A DNA stretch of 64,000 nt from Neurospora intermedia (taxonomy: Eukaryota; Ascomycota; Sordariomycetes; Sordariales; Sordariaceae): assembly GCA_037102815.1 (NCBI GenBank), contig BTPP01000004.1:1550001-1614000 (forward strand). Direction: 5' to 3'. A program made the position numbers and the translations under genes. The notes under the pieces are model-generated. The model was not told the origin of the DNA. It ran no database searches and was given only the letters and a program-made list of their open reading frames with translations. Each line of letters begins with the position of its first letter. Positions within the stretch are counted from its first letter, which is position 1. Shown piece by piece: positions 11,365-22,995 of the stretch.

Positions 11365-13765
11365 ATGTCGCAACCGCCTGTGGCAAGTGTTTCTTTCGAA
11401 GACACTAGCACTACTCCTCCTACAAGAGGTAGGTGTCTGTCATTTCCCTAAAGCGATCGTGAATACTGTGATGTATCCCTCGCTGGTCTCTTCCAACCGG
11501 TGCTCCCTAACTTTCGTGTCGCAAGTTCAGGCGGCTTTTACATCTGGCCAAACCAGACAGTCAGAATTGGTCGTGACACGGACCGAAACAATAATGACTT
11601 GGTCTTTGCCGATTCCACTGTCTCAAGAAACCACTTTGAGCTGTATTCCATCACTGTTGACGAAGAAGGTCGCCATACATCACTTGTGTTCGTGCGAGAC
11701 CGGCAGTCTTCCAATGGAACTCTGCTTAACAAAAAGTGCGTTGGGAAGAAGCCAGACATCACTCCGGGAAGACTACTCCAGAATGGAGATGTCATCTCCA
11801 TCTATCCTTACATCACTTTCAAGTTCGTTCAGCTCGAGGAGGGAACTTCGTTTCTGCGTCTCACTGCACGCCAGCGAGAGGAGCTCAAGGTATTATTGTT
11901 ATCTTGGCGTGCGACGAAAAGAAACATGCCATGATCTGACTTAGCAACATCCAGTTCCTTGAGAACCGATACCTTGTGGAAGACCGCACATTAGGAAATG
12001 GTGCCCATGCTGTGGTCTACCTAGCCACAGATGTCTTGACAGGGCAGCAGGTAGCTTGCAAAGTGCACAACCTAGATAGACGGCCCCGGTCACACCAGAT
12101 ACTCCGTCGGATCAAGCAGGAGGCAATGCTGTTGAGCTACCTCGATCACGTATGTCTTTGAAAGAGCACGGAAAGATGGATCAAGCTAACAAAAGTCGTC
12201 AGCCGAATATTCTTTCCATCAAGGCTGCCTTTGAATCAGAGCATTCGGTGTAAGACCTTCATCACGAGCAGCTAACAGGATTGGGCGACTAATGTATCTC
12301 TAGGTATATCTTTACAGAGCTGGCTACTGGTGGCGATCTCTTCTCACTTCTCTCACGGGAGGGGGCACTCCCCGAGCTAGAAATACGCTGGATCATACGC
12401 CAGACCCTCAATGCTGTTGACTACATCCACAACAAGGGGGTCGCACATCGAGACATCAAGCCAGAAAATATCCTCTGTGCCATAGCGCCAAATGTCTCCT
12501 ACAGGCTTGTTCTCTCCGATTTTGGGGACTCGGCTGTTACGAACCGTGGAAGATTAAAGTCCGAGGTTGGAACAACCTTCTATCGCGCTCCGTGAGTCTC
12601 GCACTTTCCCTCCTGGGTTGACATGTGTCACTGGATTATTGAGAGCAATACTAACGCTTGATTCAGCGAATGCTATAACTCCGAGCGAGGTCATTCATTG
12701 TCTGTCGACATCTGGTCCATTGGGATGCTTTGCCTTCAGCTTTTCTCTGGATTCCAAGAACTTCCGAATCTTCGTCATCTCGACTTTACCAGCCAAGACA
12801 GAATCGACCGCTACCTCAACATCATCCTCAATGACCACGGCTGTGACGTTGCTGTTCAAGATGGCGATGAAGACTACGGTAATGACGATGAGCCCATTAA
12901 CCCTCAAACCTCCCGCCTCCGTCCAGATGAAAACATCTCAAGCCATGCAAAGGACTTCGTTCGCGGATGTCTCATCTACAACAGCAAACACCGGCTCACG
13001 GCGCGCCAAGCTCTTACTCATCCCTGGATATGCGAGCCCGAGGAAGATGACAGTCTCTTCAGACGTCTTGAACGCGATAATGCAGCTTCGTGGGAGCCTA
13101 GGAAGATTCGGCTCGCTCCTTTCATCGAGAAGCTCGATGCGACCACTGATGCGCATAATGGAGATAGAGAACAAGTACTAGGTACTGTGGCAGAGCCTAT
13201 CGAGGAGGAGGAGGAAGAAGACGAAGACGCCAGTGCTAGGATTTCGCCACACTTTCCGAGGAACCCAACTCCTTTCCTTTCGTGTCACACCTTGTCATCA
13301 GCCCATCAACAACGAGAAGAGAAAGACACAGATCACCCACTAAGCGCCAACGGCTGGTCTTCTCCTCCGCTGACAATTCAAACTCGGCGGACGAGTCAAA
13401 GACCGCAACACCAGCCAGGTTTGTGGATTGACTCTGACCCATCGTATCCCTCCGAGGAGGACGAAAGATGGGGAAACGGCGGTATCACAGCACATCACCC
13501 CCCTCTACCCTCGTTCACGTTTACGCCACCATCACCAAACTTGCCAGAACTTTCTTCTTCGCCCTTAGTGCCACTTTCACAGGAAATAATGATCCATGGT
13601 AAAGTGAACAGCAACCAGTACAGCAACAAGCATCCAACGGAAGATGCATCAATGACTGAATCGTCCGCAACCGCATCAACTTTAGCTCATCTGCGAGAAG
13701 CAGAGAAAAGACGGAACGAGTTCAAGCTGACTGACTGCAAACGACGGAGGACTTGTCCAGTCTGA
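11365..13765 (+). CDS. FHA-domain Ser/Thr protein kinase, Chk2/Mek1 group
   Basis: Six exons: 11365-11428, 11531-11889, 11955-12149, 12203-12249, 12304-12591 and 12667-13765; 683 residues. An FHA domain (about 23-125: RIGRDTDRNNNDL, VSRNHFEL, SSNGTLLN) should bind phosphothreonine. The kinase domain (about 147-430) has the Gly loop LGNGAHAVV, catalytic Lys177 (VACKV), HRDIKPEN (Asp272), DFG (Asp294), and APE closing the activation loop. It is followed by an acidic run and a Ser/Pro-rich disordered tail of about 230 residues. FHA-kinases of this architecture act in the DNA-damage checkpoint (Chk2/Rad53/Cds1) or in meiotic recombination (Mek1). A single FHA domain at the extreme N-terminus suggests Mek1-like, but I cannot decide from sequence. 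Start: ATG opening MSQPPVAS; introns 53-102 nt with good signals. Confidence 0.88.
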
Positions 13766-16569
13766 CCGCCGACCGCCGATAACATGTTCAGTATCCAGGC
13801 ATTTGACTGACGACCCATGATACATCTGTAACTGTGTGATGGCGCTTATTGACATATTAAGGACTAAGCTTCATATTAGCATACATGTAAGAGATATCCA
13901 TGTGGCCTTCGTTAGGTTAGGCACTTGACGCAATGTGGATTGTTGTGCGTTTCTCGAAGTCGTCTGTAGGTTGTTGTGTGAAGGATGGATGATGACCCGG
14001 CGGTGCGGGGATGTGCGTTTCAGTTGAATTGAGGCTGAGTTCGAACGACATCATGCGGCCTGGTTAGGCACATGTCAGCCGTCCATCCATCTATCCACAT
14101 CTCTCACGCGCAGGCATGCTATCCGCGAGGGGAAAAGGAACGATCAAAGGAATGAAGACTCTTTGAGATATGGCTCGGTGGCTTGCCAGGGTTTGGCAGT
14201 CGAAGCGATTCACGCCCGTGATGTGATACATATCGCAAAAGTAACGTGCGGAAACTAACGAGCCTTGCCTCGAACATAGGTAGAACCGATATCTGGGAAG
14301 CATGATGCAATGTCACAAACCCAATCTTGTCGTCCTAGGTGCCCGAAGAGAAGACATCCAAAGAAATGGAGGAACTTGCATTAAGTCAGCACGTGCTGCT
14401 AAGATCTAGCCGCTCCCCACACTCATGAGTCTACGAAAGCGGCCTCGTTAACTTGGCATCGGCATTTCTTGCGTCTTTTTCCTTTCCAGACGCGAGCGCT
14501 AACCTCGCCACAACCGCTTGGAGCGAAAATTGTCAAGTCGTTAGGAACTAACACGGAAAATGATCGCAGATATACACACATGTACATGATAATGGACAGC
14601 GATATCTGCCATTGGATGATGGTTATTTGTTGAGCCGGCATCACCAGATAAGAGATTGTTATTGAGATTCCCTCTCCAGTGTCCAACCGTCATGCCGTCG
14701 TTCGAATCCCGAATGAACTGAATCGTTGACGAGAACTGGACGGGGAAGCTCCTCACCGGGCTGCTTCCCGCGCCGGTCCCCAGCGGTCCCATGAGGTGAT
14801 CCGCTATGGAACGATTGACCCGCATATCCACTCACCCACAAAGTGACCCGCTCCGACGACGACGAAGTGGAGACATGCACACAAGGCCAATCGGCATCGG
14901 GACAAGGGGGGGTACTGGGGCTCTCTTGTCACCCTCTCCACATTCTTCTGGGATCTTGAGAAGTCGAGATTGGGGCTCAACCTTGGCAACTTTGAGGGAC
15001 TTCATGTTCGAACTGTGTGTATGTCTTCACAAGTGGAAGTTCCCATGATTTGAACTATCGAGACCCCTCCCCGAGCCACGGCCGAAGCGAAACCTCGGCA
15101 GCCATTCAGAGGATGATGGATAATGATCGTACACACAACTACTGTGCGGTAACTTCTCTCGAGCATATCAAAGCGAGTGACGGATATAGGCGGCTCAGCT
15201 GGTGTCGCGACGACAGTAAACTCATTTCAGGTAGGTGGTCTCAAGCAATTGGGAGCTGGTCAAGTCTACCTAGTCATGGACGGTTGCTGGTGCGGACTCA
15301 TTAGAGTAATTTTATCGTCAATTCCGGCAAGGTTTCAAGAATATCAGTGTATCGTGTGCTCTCTTTACCTTCCTGCGTCCGTATGAACAGGTAGGGGGGG
15401 TGTCGCTTTATTCGTTCATTGCCCGATATTTTGGGTCCAGTCTTTTAGTGTAGAATATTGGTTTGAGAAGTGTCGGCATTGCCATGGTAGAGGGATGGAG
15501 AGTTACCAAATCAGAGAGGGTAAATCGAGTGCCAATCTGAGAGCTCTGGCGCAATTGTCCGATTTGTGCAACCTAAAGGGCAGCCCGAAGTGGAAGCTTT
15601 GCGACCGCTGCATGTCTTTACTGGAACGCATCATCCCTATCGCAAGGAAGAAGAAAGAGGCTCATCCTCGCACGCGGCATCCTCGCATCCATCTCCCCGC
15701 CCTTGAGAGCTTTTTTTGGGGGGGGGAATCGGCCGGCATGAAATCGGACGTCCTGCTTCAGCATAGTGGGGTCATGAGATTACAGTACCTCCCGGCCGTG
15801 TGTTGAACTTGGTTGAGTTTCGTGCGTACTCTGCCTTTGTCATAGTAGCACCTGTACTGTTTTTTATTGTTTTCATTTTGCAGTCATCAAGGTTCTTGGT
15901 TTATTGAGCTGAGTGAAACGCTTTAGCTCAATGAGGGAGGGGGGGAATAGGGCGACATGGAAAAGCGTTGAGATGAATCAATCTTGTGATGCAGTAAACC
16001 TTGAAACATTGAAACAGAGAGAAGGTGACATTGGGAGTCGAAAGGGCATCAACAAGTCCCCACATACTATTAGTCGTTAGGTCCCCCCCCACTCACTCAC
16101 ATCATCATTGCCGTCGTCCCTCTTTTTGCTTTATCAAACCGCACAAGTGTGGATGCTGCTGCGATGGTGAATTGTGGATCTCAACTTCCTCCTGAAAGCG
16201 GAGACGTTGACGGTCACTTTGGACACTATCGACGAGTTCCCATTTTTGGCATTGCCGATGTCCACTGCGCTGCCAGCTTTCTGCCCACTTTGTCCCTCAA
16301 TTCCAGCCACACAGCACCGCATTAATTATAATTATAGCTACAGTGACAACTGTGGTTGACATGTACGGTCTCTCAGTTTCCAGACTTGTGGCACTGCCCC
16401 TGGCAACTGTGACAGCGCTGCACTCGGTCGGTGCCAATCTGCCAATCCCATGGAACCGTGACCTTTTCCAAGTTTGTCGAGACGTGGCTCCTTGGTAGTA
16501 GGTACAGGTAGGTAGGTCCAATGCCATGTAGGTTAGTAGGTAGGTATGTAGAAGCTGCGACGTGCCACC

Positions 16570-16604
16570 CAGCCAGCCAGGAGCCAGCCAGCCAGCCAGC
16601 CAGC
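16570..16604. repeat. CAGC tetranucleotide repeat (imperfect)
   Basis: Two short blocks of tandem AGCC units separated by a GGAG interruption. Confidence 0.8.
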
Positions 16605-18368
16605 CATCTCTCTCGCATGTCGTTCCCATCTAAACGTTCAGGCGCCGCCGCATGGACGGACAGGCGGGATCGGGATCCTCACGGAAAAAGGAGCCTCACA
16701 AGTCACCACCCCTCATCCACTCTCTCGGTGCTGTGCCTCCTTCCGTCCCAGCTTTGGAATCGCACGAACTGGCGGACGGACAGATCGATCGCACCCACAA
16801 TGTTGCAACTGCTCACCACCTGTTCACCTGTTCTTCTTTCTCTAGCACGGCAGTACCCCCACGAGGAGTCACAGAACGAAAGCGAGGAGCTTCCTTGGAG
16901 CGAACAGAGATACCGACAGGACATTCCAGACCGAAACCCGAGTCGGACCGTGCCAATATCAAGAGGCATACTGGCATAATCCGTCCGTCCCCATCAAACC
17001 CAACCTTTGCAGCTCAATTTGCTGGAGACGAAAGTCCATCGGAGCTCGCCGCATCTTCCTTCCATCTCTTTGCTTGCAATACCTATCATCTGGTCTACAT
17101 TGTTCGCTGGCCTCTAGAGATTCTGGTCGAGTCCTGAAAAGCCGCGGGGTTTGAGGGTCGTATATCGTCGGCCTCGACAACTAGAAAAAGGAATCTTATA
17201 TGTCTCAGGCTGAGAGAGAGAGAGAGACAGACCTTGGCACTCTTGAATGAGACCCCTGATCATTTCTCATGCCTTGGGCCTCGATTTCCCTAGCACATTA
17301 CCGGCGGGAGTTGTGCTAACGAGCCGAACGAACCACAGCTCTCAGCTGTCACGGTGCCCAGGCGTATTTCCATACTTGAGGTTACTCCAACTGGGGCACT
17401 CTCCCCCTCCCCGCCGCCTCCACTCTTTGGCTCTGGTCGGTAGCACTCACACAGCTCTAGCAGTGGGCAGCTGCACGTCCATCGCATTAGACGGGCTGCA
17501 CCTTGCAACTGCCCGGGATCCCGCTCTGAAATCTGATTTCCCCGGGCTGGCCTCTTCATTTACACCCTTGCAACAACCTTACCTTCCATCTTCCTCCGTC
17601 CAGGTTGGTGGCTGTCACTGCCCTGCCTTGCGGCTTAAACCGTTAACGATCCCCCATCCCATCCGCCCCAATCTTCGATCCTCCACTACCTCGCTACCTG
17701 CCTGCCTTTCTGTGCCTCTTCAACCATTCCTTCGTTCCATTGCAAGACGCAGAAGACCACCCACCACGTTCACCCGCAAGAGCAGCCACAGAAGAGACCG
17801 GATCTAAGCAACTGAAAACGGTGTGGGAATCTCCGGAAAGAAATAAAAATAAAAAAGAGACTCCAGTCTCGGCGGCCTCACCTACGAGCCCCTCAAAGTT
17901 TGATCGTCGACTTGGACTGGACGACTCCTGGTTTGGTAGCCAAGGTAACCACGGTATACCACTGCTTACCTTGACCTTGCACACTACCAACCTAGGAGGT
18001 ACCTCTCTACCCTTGTGTCCCCATCGTGTCTACCATCCCATCGCTCTGGCTGCTGCTTCAAATCTCCCTCCTTTTCTGCCTTGTCCCGGATATATCCACC
18101 AGCCGTTGCTGTTGGGGCCTTGAGCCGCATTCCGCGCCTTCAGCTTCCCCAGACGCCCAGCCCCCCTCCCGCTTCACTGTTCCATCTGGTTGTTGTCCCA
18201 TCTGGCGCGGGCTTGTAATTCTACTACCCCCCGCTCAATCAAATCAGTCACGAGGCTGCTCCCACTTGCCTGATCTCCTCCCAGCGTCGCGTCCAGCGCC
18301 CTTTCCGATCTGCTTTGCGACTTCGACCTGGACCCTCTCCTCGCTAAACTCCTTACCACACGCACACG

Positions 18369-18387
18369 CACACACACACACACACAC
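18369..18387. repeat. CA dinucleotide repeat
   Basis: About nine CA units in the pyrimidine-rich region some 380 bp before the zinc-finger start codon. Confidence 0.85.
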
Positions 18388-18650
18388 CCTGGGCTGCTTC
18401 TTGCGGCTCTTACATGCCCGCCGCCCTACGCTGTCGTTCGCCCAGCGCATGGTCACAGCAGCGCGCGAACTCGCATATTCCGTACTTCGACGACGACCAG
18501 TACTTTACCAGGACCGCTTGTTGGGAGCCCTCGGGAAGGGCTTTCTTTGACGGGGACCAAGGGACAACCTAGGCGAGCTCTACGGCCGGTGACCCGCGAG
18601 TGGATTATACAACAACAACAAGAGGAGACAAGACAACCTGTCTGTAGTGC

Positions 18651-18719
18651 ATGACGGGAGGCCTGAGGTCTACGGATCACATCATCCACGTGTTGGCCCG
18701 ATCTTCGATGGCGAATTGA
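18651..18719 (+). other. Upstream ORF in the leader of the C2H2 factor
   Basis: ATG at 18651 opens a 22-codon frame (starts MTGGLRSTD) ending in TGA at 18719, 45 nt before the main ATG at 18765. If the transcript starts upstream, this uORF could limit translation. Inference only. Confidence 0.4.
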
Positions 18720-18764
18720 TAGACGTTCATTCCCCGAGCGAGAGCACCGACGACACGCGAAATT

Positions 18765-20428
18765 ATGACTACGACGGCCGCTTCCACTCTTGCCTACGAT
18801 CCCACTGGAGATCGCTACGATCCAGATGAGGTACTACTTGCCCAGAATAGCCCGTTGATGAAGCCCTATCATCCCCAGCTTGGGCCACCAACGAGCTCGC
18901 TGGACGAGTTTTCTTACCCCAAAGTCAGTCCTCCTTCCAGTCCGAGTAACAAAAGGTCTGATCGTCGCTTCAAGTCCAAACCGAGTCAGGGTGATGCCGT
19001 CTTGCTTCACATGCTTGACGGAGGGAGACGCCCAGAGATTGCGATCCAAGCCGGCCTCGAAGCCCTACCATCAGAGCATTCCGACAGCGACAGAGACGAC
19101 TCCCTTGAGCCCGACACTGCTTCTTCCATGGATGGTAATGAAATCATTCAAAGCCCTCACTTCAACGGGGAAGACCACGATGATATTGAACATCTCCACC
19201 TAAGCCTTCGACGTCGGAACATGTCAGCCGAGCCTTCCAGGGAGATCAACACCGGTGGTGGCTTTGACAGCCTACAGTCTCTTGCAGCCGGTGCCTTGGG
19301 CGTGGTTCAAAATCTCAGCGCTCCCAGTGTCAAGCAAGAAGAGGCAGATGCAGGCCCCACGCCGCCAATCACCGAGCACGATACAGCGACGGTTCAATCA
19401 ACCATAGCGGCGAGGCGAGCGGAGGCGGATAAGGACACAGACAGGTCAACCCAGCCTGCGATGCTGACTCCGTATAGTCCGCGAGGAATTACCTTTTCGC
19501 CCCGAGAGCACGGAAGCATACCCTCAATTGCGTCACCTACGAACCCCCTGACACCCAATAGTCTACCCGAAGGCTTACCGCCAATTCATCCGACCTCCCC
19601 AGTGTTTGAAGGAGCCTCACAGCAGACGCTTCCATCCATTAGGGATTCTTTGGGGGTGGCGGATCTCAATCAACTGTCCCGTCCCATAACTGAGCGAAGT
19701 TCACTTCAACCTTATCCCGGCTCTCCTCCAGGTTTTCCGACAAGTTTGTTGTCATACACAAACCATGCGTCGCCGCCACAATCGGCCGCTGACCCATACC
19801 GTCGGGAACCTGTTTCGCCGTACTTCTTCTCTCAGGGGAACGGCCTACAACGGCCGCACGATTATGCCAGCGGTTCAGAACCCTCAGTCTCAGATCATTC
19901 ACGCAGTCACATGAATGCCTCCGCAACATCGCCCGGATCAATAGCCGACCGAATGAGCATCGATGGCCTAACCAGCCACACGGGTACTTATGTGTGCAAA
20001 TTCCAGGGCTGCAACGCCGCGCCGTTTCAGACGCAGTACTTGCTGAACTCACACGCAAATGTTCACTCATCCGCGCGACCTCATTACTGTCCCGTACCAG
20101 GGTGTTCTCGAGGCGAAGGTGGAAGGGGATTCAAGCGCAAGAACGAGATGATTCGGCATGGATTGGTGCATGATTCACCAGGCTATGTGTGCCCGTTCTG
20201 TCCCGACCGAGAGCACAAATATCCTCGTCCTGATAATCTCCAAAGGTAGGCATGAGTAAACAAGTGACTCTTAAGTCTATGCGAACGGATTGCTAACACT
20301 GACACTGCAGACATGTGCGAGTACATCACACTGATAAGGACAAAGACGATCCCCTTTTGCGCGAAGTCCTTGCTCAGCGGCCTGACGGCCCTAGCCGTGG
20401 CCGGAGACGAAGAGGTGGGCCAAGCTGA
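18765..20428 (+). CDS. C2H2 zinc-finger transcription factor
   Basis: Two exons, 18765-20245 and 20311-20428, joined over a 65-nt intron (GTAGGC donor, CTGCAG acceptor); 532 residues. About 400 residues are disordered and rich in Ser, Pro, Asp and Glu. Three fingers follow: Cys411/Cys416 with His430/His434, Cys442/Cys447 with His465/His469, and Cys476/Cys479 with His495/His499. The intron falls inside the third finger, just before its first His, so both exons are needed. The C-terminus reads DKDKDDPLLREVLAQR and ends in a basic RGRRRRGG stretch. It should be a nuclear DNA-binding regulator; I cannot name its targets or an ortholog. Start: first ATG of the frame, after a long leader. Confidence 0.88.
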
Positions 20429-21057
20429 ACTCGGCCATCCCCCAACACCGCGTTGTCAACACGGACACCTTATATTTCCTAGCCTTTGTAGATTTCTCTT
20501 CTACTTGCTACCCCCCTTTTTTTTCTCTTTCTACTTGCACCACTTATTGCTTGTCTTTGGTGTTTGGCGCCTGGTGGGTGTACATAGGCAGGGAACTTGT
20601 CACAGCACGGGCTATAACTACGGCACAAAGATGATGCCTATGTGTGTTTTGACCCTGGTGTGGTCGGTCATATATTGTTTTCTCTTCCTTCATTTCATAC
20701 CGGACACTTCTTGTTCTATCACAAGCATCGGAGGGCTCGATTTCTTTTCAGGCAAGCGAGGGAAAACGACCAAAGCTGCAGCTGTCGTTGCGGGACTTCA
20801 ACCTCTTTTACCGCATGTCACTTTCCCTCTCCTTGACAAAACCTTCACTCATTTTTACCCCCTTTCATTGTTTGTAACCTTTTCTTCTTCTTTGCGACTA
20901 TTTCCGTCGATACGTTTTTTTTTTTTTTCTTCTTTTCTTTTTCTGGTTTCAGCGGGGTGTCTGCCAATCAGCCCCTTTGGTTTTTGTCGAATTTTGATGG
21001 CGTCATGGAGTTTGCTGCACATCATATACCACCAGTCTGCGAATTCTTATACCACCA

Positions 21058-21058
<1 letters not shown>

Positions 21059-21085
<27 letters not shown>
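21059..21085. repeat. GTT trinucleotide repeat, nine copies
   Basis: Nine perfect GTT units in the 3' flank of the zinc-finger gene. Confidence 0.9.
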
Positions 21086-21088
<3 letters not shown>

Positions 21089-22080
21089 ATTCTGTTATTT
21101 ACTTTACTTCTTCACTTCTCTTTGATTGTCACGCGGCCCCTTGGTTGGCCTCTTTATATGCTGGAGTGTGGGGATTTTTTTGTCCTAGAGGGGGACATAA
21201 GCAAACCAAAACACCTCCCAATTTTTACCAAGAATAAGATTATAGCATTCTTATCGGCCTGCTCATGATTAGTCTAGAACCTCCTTAATTTGCCTTGGAG
21301 GGCTTTGATCTTTGGGGATTGTGCGTGAAGTGTGTAAGCTAGGTGGCACGTGTATTTGTGTTGGCCGCGAGACAGTTGATGAAACAGAGATAGATATATG
21401 CGGCTATATTGAAGAAAAGGGAACTGTCCATGGGAGAAAATAGTACGGGCGTTGCCGAACTATTATATATGTAGGCAAATTGGGTGGGTGGGCAGGCATA
21501 CTTACGGGTTTAGGTCCAAAAGAGATCGTATATCATCATTGCGAAAGCCCTCTTTTGACAACACAAGCTACGTAGGTAAGTCATAGCGCCAGGAAACTCT
21601 CAAGTAAAGCAAGCAGGATCTCAAAAGCGGCAGAGAGAGATGTGAACGGACATGTGTAAATCCGTTGGGTGCTTCGTTGTCATTGGTGCCTTCCCTAATC
21701 TAATACAGGATTCCTAGGTATCTACCGCTTTACGCCGCAATCCAGAACCAAGCTACGAGAGAGATGGAACCTTGTCATATTCTGATCAAGGCGGGCGGGC
21801 CGTACGTATGGATCTAGACTCGAAACTGAATTGAGTGGTGAGTGGTGAATGGTGAGTGGTGAGTGGGTAAAGGTCCCTTGTCCTGCTGCTGCTGCTGCTG
21901 CAGCATGCATATATTTCAGCCGCATTTCATAAGTCGGTCGCATTTCATCGCAGTGTCTTTCTTCACCGCTCAAAGAAATCAGAGAGCTGGCGGGTAGGTC
22001 TGGATCTGGATCTGGATGGGTTGGGACTTAACAAAGGTCTTGTTGGCTCTATGATACTGCATGGGTAATAATAGGTACAG

Positions 22081-22124
22081 AGGTAGGTAGGTAGGTAGGT
22101 AGGTAGGTAGGTAGGTAGGTAGGT
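22081..22124. repeat. AGGT tetranucleotide repeat, 11 copies
   Basis: Eleven perfect AGGT units followed by ATGT units and, at 22141-22149, nine G. The same motif recurs on the opposite strand at 38596-38619 and 48750-48769. Confidence 0.95.
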
Positions 22125-22277
22125 ATGTATGTATACACGCGGGGGGGGGCCCTTGTCGTCGGCCTTCGTTGCTGACGCTTGCGCTGATGCATGCGATGCT
22201 CCGGAGTATCTTATCGAATGGTAACTGCGGGCGGGCATTTAGCGGAATGGGATGGGGTTGTAGGGTGGTTGTTTTCT

Positions 22278-22278
<1 letters not shown>

Positions 22279-22315
<37 letters not shown>
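22279..22315. repeat. Poly-T tract, 37 T
   Basis: Unbroken run of 37 T, the longest homopolymer in the window. No target-site duplication or retroelement sequence is seen beside it. Its exact length may be affected by sequencing or assembly slippage. Confidence 0.9.
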
Positions 22316-22851
22316 CCCATGACTTTCATTCAATAAGGAAGGAGGCTGTAAACACAATTCCCAATTGGAACTTGGTGGGTTGGGCAGTTTATATAAGTGG
22401 GTGAGTGAGTGTAAGATAAGTGGTCGTGGTCGTGGTCGTGGTGGTGGGAGGAGGACGGGAAAAGGCAAGCTGAGTGGGAAGCTAGAGAGAGGTACGTACG
22501 GTATGTATGTAGGAAGGGAGCGTGTAAGTGAAGTGGGTGGTGAATAACAAGATGACAATGCGATAAATGCCTGATAAAGATACAAAGGATATAGGTACCC
22601 TAATCAGTCTCTACCCATTTCCTTTCTCAATCACGGCCGTGGTGGTATCATGGTATTCCAATCCGAATTCCAGCCAGTCGTTATTCATTCAAGGTCGCGC
22701 GAACATTCGTTCTTCTTGTCGTCATTTCAAGCAACTTGCACTAGTAATGATGATGGTGGCTTAAAGTTTCCATGTTTTGCTGGTGAAGATACCCAGTTTA
22801 GTTCAGTTTGCATATATAAGATAAAGTCCAAACACCATTTCCCAACAAATA

Positions 22852-22984
22852 GCCTGCTTAGCATAGTGGCTAATGCGTTGCACTTGTATAACCTTGTCCC
22901 TTGGATCCGTGGGTAACTACCCAAAGATAAGTGGGTCATTGTCTCGACATGCAAAGATCACAGGTTCGATTCCTGTAGTAGGCA
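22852..22984 (+). tRNA. tRNA-Thr(TGT) with 60-nt intron
   Basis: Acceptor arm GCCTGCT (22852-22858) pairs with AGTAGGC (22977-22983) with one G-T pair, then discriminator A. D arm GCAT/ATGC; anticodon stem TTGCA (22878-22882) with TGCAA (22950-22954); T arm ACAGG-TTCGATT-CCTGT. The loop CTTGTA places anticodon TGT at 22885-22887, reading ACA (Thr). The intron (22889-22948) starts one base 3' of the anticodon, the canonical nuclear position, and holds a GGGT/ACCC hairpin at 22911-22922. The A and B boxes are internal, as expected for Pol III genes. Confidence 0.93.
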
Positions 22985-22988
22985 TTTC

Positions 22989-22995
22989 TTTTTTT
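22989..22995 (+). terminator. Pol III terminator of tRNA-Thr
   Basis: Seven T, starting 5 nt after the tRNA 3' end. Confidence 0.75.

Larger units (their letters stand above)
13766..18764. other. Long intergenic region and 5' leader of the C2H2 factor gene
   Basis: Five kilobases without a recognisable protein or RNA gene. It holds a CAGC repeat at 16570-16604, a CA repeat at 18369-18387 and, from about 17250, a strongly pyrimidine-rich plus strand typical of fungal promoters and leaders. The last part is probably transcribed as a long 5' leader of the zinc-finger gene; a 22-codon upstream ORF lies at 18651-18719. Confidence 0.55.
20429..22851. other. Intergenic region with microsatellites
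   Basis: 3' flank of the zinc-finger gene, T-rich at first (probable 3' UTR). No gene recognised. It holds a GTT repeat (21059-21085), imperfect GAGTGGT units at about 21832-21868, an AGGT repeat (22081-22124), a 9-G run (22141-22149) and a 37-T run (22279-22315). Confidence 0.6.

Noticed and set aside
14690-14740. GTTCGAATCC, resembling a tRNA T-loop
   Set aside because: The flanking bases do not form a T stem and there is no D arm, anticodon arm or acceptor stem upstream.
20313-21125. 270-codon plus-strand frame rich in Phe and Leu
   Set aside because: It begins within exon 2 of the zinc-finger gene in another frame and continues through T-rich 3' flank; hydrophobicity comes from T runs.
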